This document shows, piece by piece, positions 42,065 through 50,205 of a stretch of 64,000 bases of DNA. The first letter of the stretch is position 1, and the number at the start of each line of letters is the position of its first letter. The stretch spans positions 1,922,001 through 1,986,000 of the forward strand of contig OY969087.1 in NCBI GenBank assembly GCA_963697525.1, in the 5' to 3' direction. This DNA is from Bradymonas sp963697525. Its GTDB lineage: Bacteria; Myxococcota_A; Bradymonadia; Bradymonadales; Bradymonadaceae. The position numbers were made by a program, and so were the translations under genes. The notes under the pieces are model-generated. The model was given only the letters and a program-made list of their open reading frames with translations. It did not search any database and was not told the DNA's origin.

Positions 42065-45037
42065 AATGTTCACTAGGGCCTGGTTAATGCTCGGGTTTTC
42101 GATCGCACCGGTGGTATAACTTACGCGGAAGTTATCAGCCTTATCGATTTCAGCCCAGATAATCTGTTCGGCATCGCACACGACGGCCAAATTGGGGTTG
42201 TGTGTGACCATCAGGATTTGTCGCCTGCTTTTGGCTGCGCGGATGCACTGAACGAGAAGTTGGTACACAGACTGATTGTCCAGGTTCTCTTCCGGCTGAT
42301 CGATAATCAAGGGATAGGTTCGACTATCAACCAACAAGTAAAACATCAAAAGCACGGCCCCCTTCTCTCCGGGCGAGAGCGATTCTATGGGTTTGCCATC
42401 CAGTCGCAAGTCATAGCGGGGCTCAAGGTAGGTGAGGCCGAAAAGATAATCGAATAGCTCGTTGCTTGAGTATCCCCTTTTTAGTTGAGAATCGATATCA
42501 TTCTTTGCCGCTTGACCCGCACGACGGTCATATCGGAGCGAACTTTCGAGTTCCTGAACGAGCTTTTTCACACTGTCCCAGTCCTCAAAATTGACGTCGG
42601 CAATTATTTCGGCAAAGCGTTCCGTTCCCGGTGCAGTGCCGTAGAACGTACCACGCGCTCCATGACTAACCATGTCGAAGAAGCGACTTTGTAGCTCGCC
42701 GAGTTGGATCTTTACCGCAAAATTAAGTTGGGAAAACTCAGTCTCCATCTTGTGTGCTCGCAAGAATTCTTCCGCAGGCGCCAAAAGCTCTTCCCGAATC
42801 CGACATAGCTCCTTCTTTTTTAGAAAGATTTGGTGGCAAAGAGAGAGGCGCTTGTCCTTAAATGTTTCGATTGTGGTAGGTAAATCTTCTTCCAACTGCC
42901 TTAACTTTTCCTGTACATAAAGGAGTGTGCCTGGGCTCTCCAAATTCCCCTTTCGTTTTGAGAGTTCCGTCTCCCAAGCTTCCAATTCTGACTCGTATTG
43001 AGCGAGCTTCCTTTGCGGTCCGTGTAGCTTCTGGGTAAGGTTTTCAACTTTTTCTTTTTGATCTCGCAAACGATGTGGAAGGGAGTTATCGCCTTCCGAA
43101 AGCTCCTGTTCGATCCGAGCTAGTGTAGCTTGGACTCGCCGCTCAGCTGTATCCAAGGCGTTAAAATCTATCTTGAGTTCAGCAATGTTCGAGATAGATA
43201 TATCAAGCCCTTCGGCTGATTCGCCTAATTCCCGTAGTAGTTGTTGGAATTCGTCCCTTAACCCCTTCAGTCGAGAGCGGATGTGGTTGATGTTAAGTTT
43301 CTTCTTGTTGAGTGCGTGCTTTTCTTCTTTGCGTGCCTTAAACTCTTCCTGAAGGTTTTTTGCCTCATCGCGAGCACTCTCAAGCTCGGCCTTCAGTTGT
43401 AGGTTTTCATCGTCTTTATGTTCAACATCCGGTTGTTCAGGCTTTTGTTCTCGTAGTGTCTGGATTCGCGTTTGGATACGCGAAAACTCCTGTTTTAGCT
43501 CCAGCTTTTTTGCTTCGCTTGTCGCATCTTCAAGTTCCGCGACTCGATTATTTACCTTTTGTAGGTTTGAAAGAAGGTTGCGAATGCCTTCATCTACATC
43601 ACGAGTGCGTAGTTGTAACAAACTTTGGAAGCTATCCTTTCCAAACCGCTGTCCCTCAGGAACGTGGTTGAATAGAACCTCTTCAATCTCCTCTTGGAAT
43701 AACTTCTCCCCTGTTTGAAGGTCATTGCACAGCCGCTCAAAGTAGTTTTGAGGAATATATTTTACCTCTTCGGTACCTCGGCGGCTATTGATCTCTGACA
43801 ACTTGCGAGAAACTGTCCGGCCATTCTCCCACTCAATCTCCACACAAAAGCTATCTGCTTTGTTTTCCGGCAGCTTCCCGAAACGCTCTGGCTTTAGGAA
43901 GGCCCACCCTTCCGTCTCGCTGTTTCCTGCCAAAGCGATAATGTCGGCTAGTGCGCTCTTTCCACTCCCCTTGTTGCCAATTATGGCGATCAAACCGGGA
44001 TTAAGGGTCAACGTGTTATCGAACCAGGTCTCGGTGCAACTCGCGTTGCCGGTACGCGAAATACATGCTCGTCGGATATAGCTATCCGGCCTCGCTTTAA
44101 GTGCGATAATCTGATCTGGCACCTCAAGTGCTACTCGCTCTTCGTACTCGCGGAGTGCTTGCTTAAGTCCTTCAAAGGTCGGGTCGGCTTTGAGCCAAGT
44201 CTCACAATTACCGATCCTATCCTTATTGGACGAATCTGAGAAGTCATGAGCGTCACTGCAGTCCAACAGGCGGGAATTAACCTCAGCATCCGCTAGCGCT
44301 TTTTGGGCATTCTTAACTTTTTTCGAAGACTCTCCCGCCGAGAAGACCAAATGAACATTGTTTATTAGTGACTTTTTGTCTGCGATCGACTGGTCATTCC
44401 ACTTGATGTCGGCCCATTCAGTCTTCCCAACGGCGAGTAAATAGTTATTTCGCAGGTAGGTATTTTGTTTTAGCGAGTCGATTAGCGGCTCAGGCTCATA
44501 ATTCAGATTGTTGAAGCCTTCAGTTAAGGGCGAGCCATAGTGCTGACGCTGATCTTCTGGCACACTGTCAATAATCATCTGACCGAGGTCCGTCAGGCTC
44601 TGGCGTGTAATGCGCGCTTTCCACTGTAGGTGCTGATGTTCCGGACTTAACTTATAGTCACGGTTGAGACCGCTAAGAAACTGGTCCTCGATGGTATCGG
44701 GTGACAGTTCATTGGAAAAAATAACGTGAAGATTCACGCGGCTAAGATTACTCCTGCTTCCACCGAAGCGAGCCATCCTCAACTCAATGACAGGAAGTAT
44801 CAAATCCAAGTTTGATAGACGCCCCGAATCCTTTGCTTTAAGCACCCTGCGGTAGCCGTCAAGAAACAGGTAGTCATTGATGCCAATGACACTGAATTCA
44901 GAAGGCAAGTTCTCAAGGTCATTCAGGTACATATCCCACACTTCGTCTCGGTCACCACCGTAGTGCTGTTCTAGTGATGCAGGCGTGTGTACGTGTAGGT
45001 CCCACTTCCGCCACAAAGATCCTTGATTATCATTCAT
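41990..45037 (-). CDS. PHP-domain/SMC-like ATPase, TrlF-type
   Basis: The 1015-residue protein starts with a PHP-like phosphoesterase motif (WRKWDLHVHTPASLEQHYGG) and CSDAHDF near 255. An ABC/SMC-type head is split by a long coiled coil (about 460-800): Walker A GNKGSGKS at 354-361, signature SLSPGEKG near 885, Walker B LIIDQPEENLDNQ near 912, and H-loop MVTHNPNLAVVCDAE. The family (called TrlF in databases, as I recall) is often found beside type I restriction genes, and related RloC proteins are anti-phage nucleases; that role is inference here. GC is well below the window average, suggesting transfer. It overlaps the upstream truncated gene by eight bases. Confidence 0.82.
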   Translation of the reverse strand: MNDNQGSLWRKWDLHVHTPASLEQHYGGDRDEVWDMYLNDLENLPSEFSVIGINDYLFLDGYRRVLKAKDSGRLSNLDLILPVIELRMARFGGSRSNLSRVNLHVIFSNELSPDTIEDQFLSGLNRDYKLSPEHQHLQWKARITRQSLTDLGQMIIDSVPEDQRQHYGSPLTEGFNNLNYEPEPLIDSLKQNTYLRNNYLLAVGKTEWADIKWNDQSIADKKSLINNVHLVFSAGESSKKVKNAQKALADAEVNSRLLDCSDAHDFSDSSNKDRIGNCETWLKADPTFEGLKQALREYEERVALEVPDQIIALKARPDSYIRRACISRTGNASCTETWFDNTLTLNPGLIAIIGNKGSGKSALADIIALAGNSETEGWAFLKPERFGKLPENKADSFCVEIEWENGRTVSRKLSEINSRRGTEEVKYIPQNYFERLCNDLQTGEKLFQEEIEEVLFNHVPEGQRFGKDSFQSLLQLRTRDVDEGIRNLLSNLQKVNNRVAELEDATSEAKKLELKQEFSRIQTRIQTLREQKPEQPDVEHKDDENLQLKAELESARDEAKNLQEEFKARKEEKHALNKKKLNINHIRSRLKGLRDEFQQLLRELGESAEGLDISISNIAELKIDFNALDTAERRVQATLARIEQELSEGDNSLPHRLRDQKEKVENLTQKLHGPQRKLAQYESELEAWETELSKRKGNLESPGTLLYVQEKLRQLEEDLPTTIETFKDKRLSLCHQIFLKKKELCRIREELLAPAEEFLRAHKMETEFSQLNFAVKIQLGELQSRFFDMVSHGARGTFYGTAPGTERFAEIIADVNFEDWDSVKKLVQELESSLRYDRRAGQAAKNDIDSQLKRGYSSNELFDYLFGLTYLEPRYDLRLDGKPIESLSPGEKGAVLLMFYLLVDSRTYPLIIDQPEENLDNQSVYQLLVQCIRAAKSRRQILMVTHNPNLAVVCDAEQIIWAEIDKADNFRVSYTTGAIENPSINQALVNILEGTAPAFQNRSAKYIGLATPDLI

Positions 45038-45458
45038 CAGGCTGACCTTTCTTTGAATACTTTACTTGCGGGGTGACGCAAAACCTATCCAACTGTCTAC
45101 TGTAGCAACGCGATGGAACGTTCGATGGTCCGAAAGAAGATCGTCCGGCAGGGCTCCTATACTTGATGAGGCCGATGGGGACCGTCTTGGCGACCTTGGA
45201 GGGGTATAGGACGATGTTGTCGGGCTCCATCTCGTGGACGAAGCGGTAGAGCATGCCGGCCTTGACCGGAATGGCGCCCTCTTTTTCGTTGGGAAACACC
45301 TCACGAAGGTGTGCCTTGAACACATCGCGGGTCGGCGCTAGCTCGGACAGGTCGCCCATCTGCGGCCAGCCGATGCCAATGCGGTCGCGTTGGCGCAAGA
45401 GCTGTTCGGCTTCCGCAGATCGGCCTGCATGCAGGCCCCAGCAAACATCGTCGGACAC
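45030..45458 (-). pseudogene. Truncated Mrr-like restriction endonuclease, N-terminal domain only
   Basis: The 142-residue frame reads CWGLHAGRSAEAEQLLRQRD, IGIGWPQMGDLSELAPTRDV, EGAIPVKAGMLYRFVHEMEP and DNIVLYPSKVAKTVPIGLI. This matches the N-terminal domain of larger Mrr-type restriction proteins, where a WxIHAG..., VAIGW..MGDL..., and VYPSK.DR.V.IG pattern is followed by a nuclease domain. Here similarity stops near residue 97 and the rest (KYRSPAGRSSFGPSN...) is unrelated, so the nuclease domain is gone. The end overlaps the ATPase start, consistent with insertion or deletion at this point. Confidence 0.6.
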
Positions 45459-45716
45459 GGTACGGCTCCTTACGGCTTCGGTCGGTCGACTCGCCCCTTT
45501 TCTGGCGGGTTCGTATTGAAAGCGATTCTAGGGCGTGGTGGGTGAAGTGGCAAGGGCGCGTCGTTTGTTTGTGGTTGTGGGGTTGTTGGGGCCCCTCTGA
45601 CTTGCGCTGTACGGCGCACGGTGAACCCGCAAAAACGCAAGTCACCTCTCCGCGTCGGGGAGGAGCATCTTGCGGATCGGCGGGGTGGTGGGTTGTTGTG
45701 GGGGCGGGGTTGGGCG
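45459..45716. other. Non-coding stretch upstream of the truncated gene
   Basis: Nothing recognisable apart from a GTGGTGGGT-rich tract; the next feature is a family 1 element. Confidence 0.4.
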
Positions 45717-45926
45717 CCTTGCGGGACCGCGACTCCTGCTATTGAAGGAACTACTATTGAAGGGCGGACGATTCGTGGCGTTTGCGCGTGGCGGTGGTCT
45801 GGTCGACGAGTCACGTGGCTTGTCTGCGATGCCTACGCTTCGCGCAAACGCGGCGAGCCGTCCGCCCTTCAATAGTAGTTGAACTTCAATAGAGGGCGCT
45901 GGGTTTCTGCAGGGCCAACTCTTCAA
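45717..45926 (+). mobile_element. Family 1 palindromic element, copy C
   Basis: Arms GGGCGGACGATTCGTGGCGT and the complement ending GAGCCGTCCGCCC flank one CACGTGGC unit. The outer ends (CCTTGCGGGACCGCGACTCC / GGGTTTCTGCAGGGCCAACT) are more diverged than in copies A, B and G. It lies 283 bases upstream of the next plus-strand start. Confidence 0.82.
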
Positions 45927-46208
45927 TCGCCAGGGCTGGAAGCCCGGGCTCCTAGACGACGGCGAGGGTCCGGGGGGCGACGACGGCGGCGCGCCCTTGC
46001 GCGCCCGGCGCGCACGGGGCACAATGCCTGCACATTTGGACAGACTGGATCATCTGGGCAGACCCCATCCCGAACTGCGTTCGGTGGGGTGTCAGAGGGT
46101 TGTCGTTCGGCGCGTGATGTGCGCCGAAACCCGGCGTCGTTGGGGCCTCGCGTGCGTGGCGGTCCGGTCAATCTTTCGAAAACCTTGGGGGTTTTTAGGA
46201 GTGGAGCT

Positions 46209-47036
46209 ATGCCACGACCGAGTATGACGACGCCGGTGGAGACGACCGTTGCCCTGCTGCGTTCGGCGGCCGATTGGGCCGACGCCAACAAGGAGCATCT
46301 GGCCAAGGTGTTCGGCGAGGACTACGACGGGAAGTCGAAGGCCGAGGCGTTGGCCGACCGGCTGGAGACGGCCGAGGAGAATTACGTGCGCGAGCAGCGC
46401 GAGGATGTCGGGCTGACCAACCGGCGCGATGAGGCCGTCGCCAAGGCGCAGCAATTGGTGTCGTCGGGGTTGGCCCTGGCGCAGATCGTCTTTGCCGACG
46501 CCGACAACGTCGACGACATCCTCGCCGATTTCGCCGCCGAGCCGCCCAGCCGCATTCGCTCGCCGCAGATGGCCCGAAAGGCGCTCACCCGCCTGACGGC
46601 GGCGCTCGAGATCCACAAAAAGCCCATGAAGAAGGTGCTCGCCAACCTGAGCGACTTCAAAAAGACGCTTCGCGACACGGTCGACGAGCTCGAAGACGTC
46701 GCCGCGGCCAACGCCAGCGAGGCGCAGGAGACCCGCGCCGCCCGCCGCGAGCGCGACGCCGCCCGCCAGGAGGCGGTCAACTTCGCGCGCAACCTGCAGC
46801 TCGCCGCCGAGGCGATGGAGTTCTTCCAGCCCGACGCGCTGGCCGACCTCCTGGCGATCTACGACGCCCACAATCCGGCGTCTACGCCGCGCACCAGCGA
46901 CGAAGGCGCCTCCGCGCCCGCCCCGGCCCCGCCGGAAGCGCCCACCGGCGATTCGGGTGCGCCCAGTGACGCCGGCGAGCCCGTAGCCGGCGATGGAAGC
47001 GGCGCAAACGTCGGCGACCAGCCCGTCGAGGCTTAG
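46209..47036 (+). CDS. Coiled-coil protein of unknown function
   Basis: The 275-residue protein is mostly helical, with long charged stretches (EALADRLETAEENYVREQRE, LEDVAAANASEAQETRAARR) that suggest a coiled coil from about 40 to 200, then an Ala/Pro-rich tail (APAPAPPEAPTGDSGAPSDA). No signal peptide, membrane segment or catalytic motif is visible. The ATG at 46209 is preceded by TAGGAGTGGAG; the longer open frame begins inside repeat DNA. A strong terminator follows. Family not recognised. Confidence 0.7.
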   Translation: MPRPSMTTPVETTVALLRSAADWADANKEHLAKVFGEDYDGKSKAEALADRLETAEENYVREQREDVGLTNRRDEAVAKAQQLVSSGLALAQIVFADADNVDDILADFAAEPPSRIRSPQMARKALTRLTAALEIHKKPMKKVLANLSDFKKTLRDTVDELEDVAAANASEAQETRAARRERDAARQEAVNFARNLQLAAEAMEFFQPDALADLLAIYDAHNPASTPRTSDEGASAPAPAPPEAPTGDSGAPSDAGEPVAGDGSGANVGDQPVEA

Positions 47037-47056
47037 GAACGCTTGCAGACACATTT

Positions 47057-47126
47057 GCGGCCGCCAGGGCGCTCTCGGAAATCTCTCTGGAGATCCGGGA
47101 GCCGCTTGGGCGGCCGCGTATTTTTG
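47057..47126 (+). terminator. Terminator after the coiled-coil gene
   Basis: GCGGCCGCC at 47057 pairs with GGCGGCCGC at 47109-47118, enclosing a branched GC-rich loop, followed by gtaTTTTTG. Confidence 0.75.
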
Positions 47127-47264
47127 TAGAGGGGTTTGGAACGCGTTCCATGGGGGGCTATGGGGCTTCCATGGGTGTCTACGAGCGTTCCAAAGGGGGC
47201 TATGGCGCTTCCAGTGGTTGCTGTTGGCGGAGGTGGTGGGTTGTTGCGGGGGCGTGGGCGTGGG

Positions 47265-47452
47265 CCTTGCAGGAGATGCACGCCAGCTATTTTAGGAGCT
47301 ACTATTGAAGGGCGGACGATCCGCGGCGTTTGCGCAGGGCGGTGGTGTGGTCGATTAGCTACGTGGGTTATCTGCGGGACGCACGTTACGGGCAAATGAA
47401 GGGCGGACGATTCGTGGCGTTTGCGCGGGGCGGTGGTGTGGTCGATTCGAGG
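47265..47452 (+). mobile_element. Family 1 element, copy D, rearranged
   Basis: A normal left half (GGCCTTGCAGGAGATGCACG, GGGCGGACGATCCGCGGCGT, TACGTGGGTTATCTGCGGGA) is followed not by the right arm but by a second left arm (AAGGGCGGACGATTCGTGGC). It joins straight to family 2 copy 2, so the element is recombined. Confidence 0.78.
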
Positions 47453-47674
47453 CCCGTGAAGGTAGCGCTCGGCGAAAAGCGCCTCGCACAACCCTCACCT
47501 ACAGAAGCCAATCAAACGACGATTGGCGCGCTACGCCTACGGCTGCGCTCGAACGGCACCAACCACCCGAATGTGCCGCATTGACCAAGGCGCCGCCGTC
47601 CAGGCGCCGCGCCGCGCGCATTCTTGCGCGGCCTTTGTAGGTGAGGGTTGGCGCGTAGCGCCTACCTTCACGTG
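47453..47674 (+). mobile_element. Family 2 palindromic element, copy 2
   Basis: Nearly identical in sequence and length to 33620-33842, including the centre GCGCTCGAACGGCACCAACC. It is joined without gap to the rearranged family 1 copy D. Confidence 0.87.
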
Positions 47675-47705
47675 CCTCAATAACCAACCACGCCGCGTCG
47701 CGAGC

Positions 47706-47782
47706 CTTGGAGCGACGGCCTCCGTGCCGTCGAGGGCCGCAGCGCGGCCCAAATCGACGCCAGGGACGGCGTCGCTCCAAAG
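47706..47782. repeat. Family 3 GGAGCGACGGCCTCC repeat, complete copy
   Basis: TTGGAGCGACGGCCTCCGTG starts the unit, and GGACGGCGTCGCTCCAA closes it as an inverted copy, so this copy shows both ends of a 77-bp palindromic unit. Confidence 0.8.
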
Positions 47783-47830
47783 GTGTTGCGCCGCCAGTGC
47801 GCGCCGCCGCGTGAATTTCAATGTCGATGG

Positions 47831-48011
47831 CCTTGCAGACGAGTCACGCCATCTATTGAAGGAATTATTATTGAAGGGCGGACGATCCGCGGCGTTTGCG
47901 CGAGGCGGTGGTTTGGTCGATTAGCCACGTGGCTTATCTGCGAGACGCACGCTACGCGCAAACGCCGCGAGCCGTCCGCCCTGAAATGCTAATTGCACCT
48001 CAATAGAGGGT
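47831..48011 (+). mobile_element. Family 1 element, copy E, right end truncated
   Basis: Left end GGCCTTGCAGACGAGTCACG and both inner arms are present with one CCACGTGG unit, but sequence similarity stops after CCTCAATAGAGGG; the right terminal repeat is missing. Confidence 0.82.
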
Positions 48012-48156
48012 GGTGGGTTGTTGTTGGGTCGTGTTGGTGCAGGCATTGCCGACTCGCGGCGATGCCCCCCGCGGCGTTCGCCGCTGCCCTCCATTTTGGG
48101 CGATGGGGGGCGATATGGTTGCCTTCGAGCGGCGTATTGGCCGAGGCGACCTACTG
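48012..48156. other. Short spacer without gene
   Basis: Contains GCGGCGATGCC..CCGCGGCGTTCGCCGC and a GGGCGATGGGGGGCGAT tract; nothing recognised. Confidence 0.35.
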
Positions 48157-48549
48157 TCAAGAGTTCACGACGGCAAACCGCACGTCCTCCTCGAGTTTGG
48201 GAAAGAGTTCGGCGAAGTCGTGGAACGTGATTCGGCGTCGTCCTCGGTCGGGTATGGGCTCTTGCAGGACGACGCCGCGCGCCAGATGCAGCAGCACGGA
48301 CACGCTGGGCGTCTCTTCGAGTAGCGCCCTCACGCCGGCGACAACCCGGCGGTCAGCGTCGTGGCGCTGCGACACGATATGCGTCGCGCCGTGGCCGGCA
48401 TTCACCAGCATCACCGCGCCGTCGTTGCCACCGAGTGTGGCCGACCCGATTGGGCTGCCGGACGCATCCTCGAGGTAGATGTCGTTCCCCATCGCGTCTT
48501 GGATCTGCGATGGCTCCAGCGGCGCCGCAATTGCCAAGAAATATGTCAT
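48157..48549 (-). CDS. Small protein of unknown function
   Basis: The 130-residue protein reads MTYFLAIAAPLEPSQIQDAM, then YLEDASGSPIGSATLGGNDG, GHGATHIVSQRHDADRRVVA and a C-terminus with FHDFAELFPKLEEDVRFAVV. No signal peptide or known motif. A strong GGAGGACCC ribosome-binding site fixes the ATG at 48549; the longer frame adds 41 unlikely residues. It is divergent from the phosphatase-like gene. Confidence 0.65.
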   Translation of the reverse strand: MTYFLAIAAPLEPSQIQDAMGNDIYLEDASGSPIGSATLGGNDGAVMLVNAGHGATHIVSQRHDADRRVVAGVRALLEETPSVSVLLHLARGVVLQEPIPDRGRRRITFHDFAELFPKLEEDVRFAVVNS

Positions 48550-48711
48550 GAAGGGTCCTCCGGAGCGGTCGGGTCTGCTATATCGTGCAGAATCTCGATG
48601 TGCCAGACGGGTTCGGCCAGATGAACGGATGAGGAAGTGATACTCTACCGGACGTGATATGAATTTTGCCACCGTCGCCTACCTGACCTGGCTCCGAACC
48701 ACGGTTTGCCC

Positions 48712-49047
48712 ATGCCGGAAGATCGCCTCAAGTTACTGTTCGTTTGCAGCCGCAACCAACTGCGCAGCCCCACCGCCGAGCGCGTTTTCCGAAACTCGCC
48801 GGTCTACGAGGTGCGCTCGCGGGGGACCGCTTCGTCGGCGCGCCGACGGGTGACGCATGACGATGTCGGCTGGGCCGACCACGTCTTTGCGATGGAGCAC
48901 AAGCACGCGCGCGTTCTGCGCCAGATGTTTCGCGACGCGTTGGAGGATGTCGAGCTGCACGTCTTGGACATTCCGGACGTCTACGAGTTCATGGACCCCG
49001 AGTTGGCCGAGTTGATCGACGGGGCGGTGCAGCGCATTTTGGGATAG
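48712..49047 (+). CDS. Low-molecular-weight protein tyrosine phosphatase-like protein
   Basis: The 111-residue protein carries the P-loop VCSRNQLRSPTAE with C12 and R18 (C-x5-R) and then RSRGTASSARRRVTHDDVGW and VFAMEHKHARVLRQ. It resembles short LMW-PTP-like proteins that lack the usual C-terminal DPYG part; DIPDVYEFMDPELAELI may supply the acid. Catalysis would be phosphotyrosine hydrolysis via a Cys intermediate. The ATG at 48712 is preferred over an in-frame TTG at 48706. Confidence 0.8.
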   Translation: MPEDRLKLLFVCSRNQLRSPTAERVFRNSPVYEVRSRGTASSARRRVTHDDVGWADHVFAMEHKHARVLRQMFRDALEDVELHVLDIPDVYEFMDPELAELIDGAVQRILG

Positions 49048-49487
49048 GCGGCCAGGAGGCTGCTAAGGCCCGACGAATGGGTCGGGGCAGAGCACCCTTG
49101 CGGATCGGCGGCGTGGTCGATGCTCAACTGGATGAAACACGTTCGGGGCCGCGGAGCGACCCCGGCGGCGCTGAGCACCACACTGCGGCCGACGCGTTGC
49201 GCGCACGGGGCGAAAGGGTCGAGCTTGGGTGCATTGCTCGTCGATCTCCGGCCTTCTCGGCGGGCGCAGGGCCCGCGCTCGTCGGCCGAATGCAGGCAAG
49301 CTGCCTGCGCTCCGCATCAATCCAGTTCGCCCGGGGCAGACGGGCTCGATGCTGGCGCACGAGTGTGGTGGCCTCGGCCGTGGGGGTAAACGACACCCCC
49401 GACGGCTTCGGCCATTGCGGACGAGGCCGCCCGCGCTCCTGGATATTCTTTCGTGCGCGCAGCCGTGCATCGCCTGCGGCTCAGCTG
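49048..49487. other. Gene-free stretch of decayed repeats
   Basis: No credible gene. A small hairpin GCAGGCAAGCTGCCTGCGCTCC at 49292-49313 resembles GCAGGCTAGCAGCCTGCGCTCC at 13361-13382. Confidence 0.5.
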
Positions 49488-49607
49488 CGCGGGGCGGTGG
49501 TGTGGTCGACTAGCCACGTGGCTTATCTGCGGGACGCACGTTTCGGGCAAATCAAGGGCGGACGATTCGTGGCGTTTGCGCGGGGCGGTGGTGTGGTCGA
49601 TTAGAGG
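49488..49607 (+). mobile_element. Family 1 element fragment, copy F
   Basis: GCGGGGCGGTGGTGTGGTCG, ACTAGCCACGTGGCTTATCT and a second left arm (AAGGGCGGACGATTCGTGGC) match the recombined copy D, then join family 2 copy 3. The left terminal repeat is absent. Confidence 0.75.
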
Positions 49608-49829
49608 CCCGTGAAGGTAGCGCTCGGCGAAAAGCGCCTCGCGCGACCCTCACCTACAGAAGCCAATCAAACGACGATTGGCGCGCTACGCCTACGGCTG
49701 CGCTCGAACGGCACAAACCACCCGAATGGGCCGCATTGACCAAGGCGCCGCCGTCCAGGCGCCGCGCCGCGCGCATTCTTGCGCGGCCTTTGTAGGTGAG
49801 GGTTGGCGCGTGGCGCCTACCTTCACGTG
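49608..49829 (+). mobile_element. Family 2 palindromic element, copy 3
   Basis: Same 222-bp sequence as the copies at 33620 and 47453, with a few substitutions (for example ACAAACCACCCGAATGGGCC in the centre). Followed after 50 bases by family 1 copy G, exactly as copy 1 is followed by copy B. Confidence 0.87.
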
Positions 49830-49879
49830 CATCAACAACCAACCACGCCGCATCGATGCGAACCGGCATTGCCTGCGTT

Positions 49880-50101
49880 TCGAGGTCGGTGGCCTTGCAG
49901 GCGCGTCACGCCATCTATTGAAGGAATTATTATTGAAGGGCGGACGATCCGCGGCGTTTGCGCGAGGCGGTGGTTTGGTCGAAAAGCCACGTGGCTTATC
50001 TGCGAAACGCACGCCACGCGCAAACGTGGCGAGCCGTCCGCCCTGAAATGCTAATTGCACCTCAATAGAGGGCGTTGGGCTTCTGCAAGGCGACCTCTTC
50101 G
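49880..50101 (+). mobile_element. Family 1 palindromic element, copy G (complete)
   Basis: Ends TCGAGGTCGGTGGCCTTGCA and GGCTTCTGCAAGGCGACCTC, inner arms GGGCGGACGATCCGCGGCGT / ACGTGGCGAGCCGTCCGCCC, one CCACGTGG unit. It ends 105 bases before the GST start. Confidence 0.88.
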
Positions 50102-50205
50102 GTGGTTTGGCGGATGAGCCGCGGTTGACTCTCCGGCGTTCGAGTCGATAACTGTGCTTTCGCGGGGGGAGCACTGTCATTTCTTTGTGCCATGGAGTAT
50201 CTGCG

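Noticed and set aside
45879..46208. Longer start for the coiled-coil protein (open frame from 45879)
   Set aside because: The added residues translate family 1 copy C and non-coding DNA; the ATG at 46209 has a clear ribosome-binding site.
33620..50101. Retron or diversity-generating retroelement suggested by the palindromic repeats
   Set aside because: No reverse transcriptase motif (such as YADD) was seen in any frame of the window, and no template/variable repeat pair with A-specific changes.
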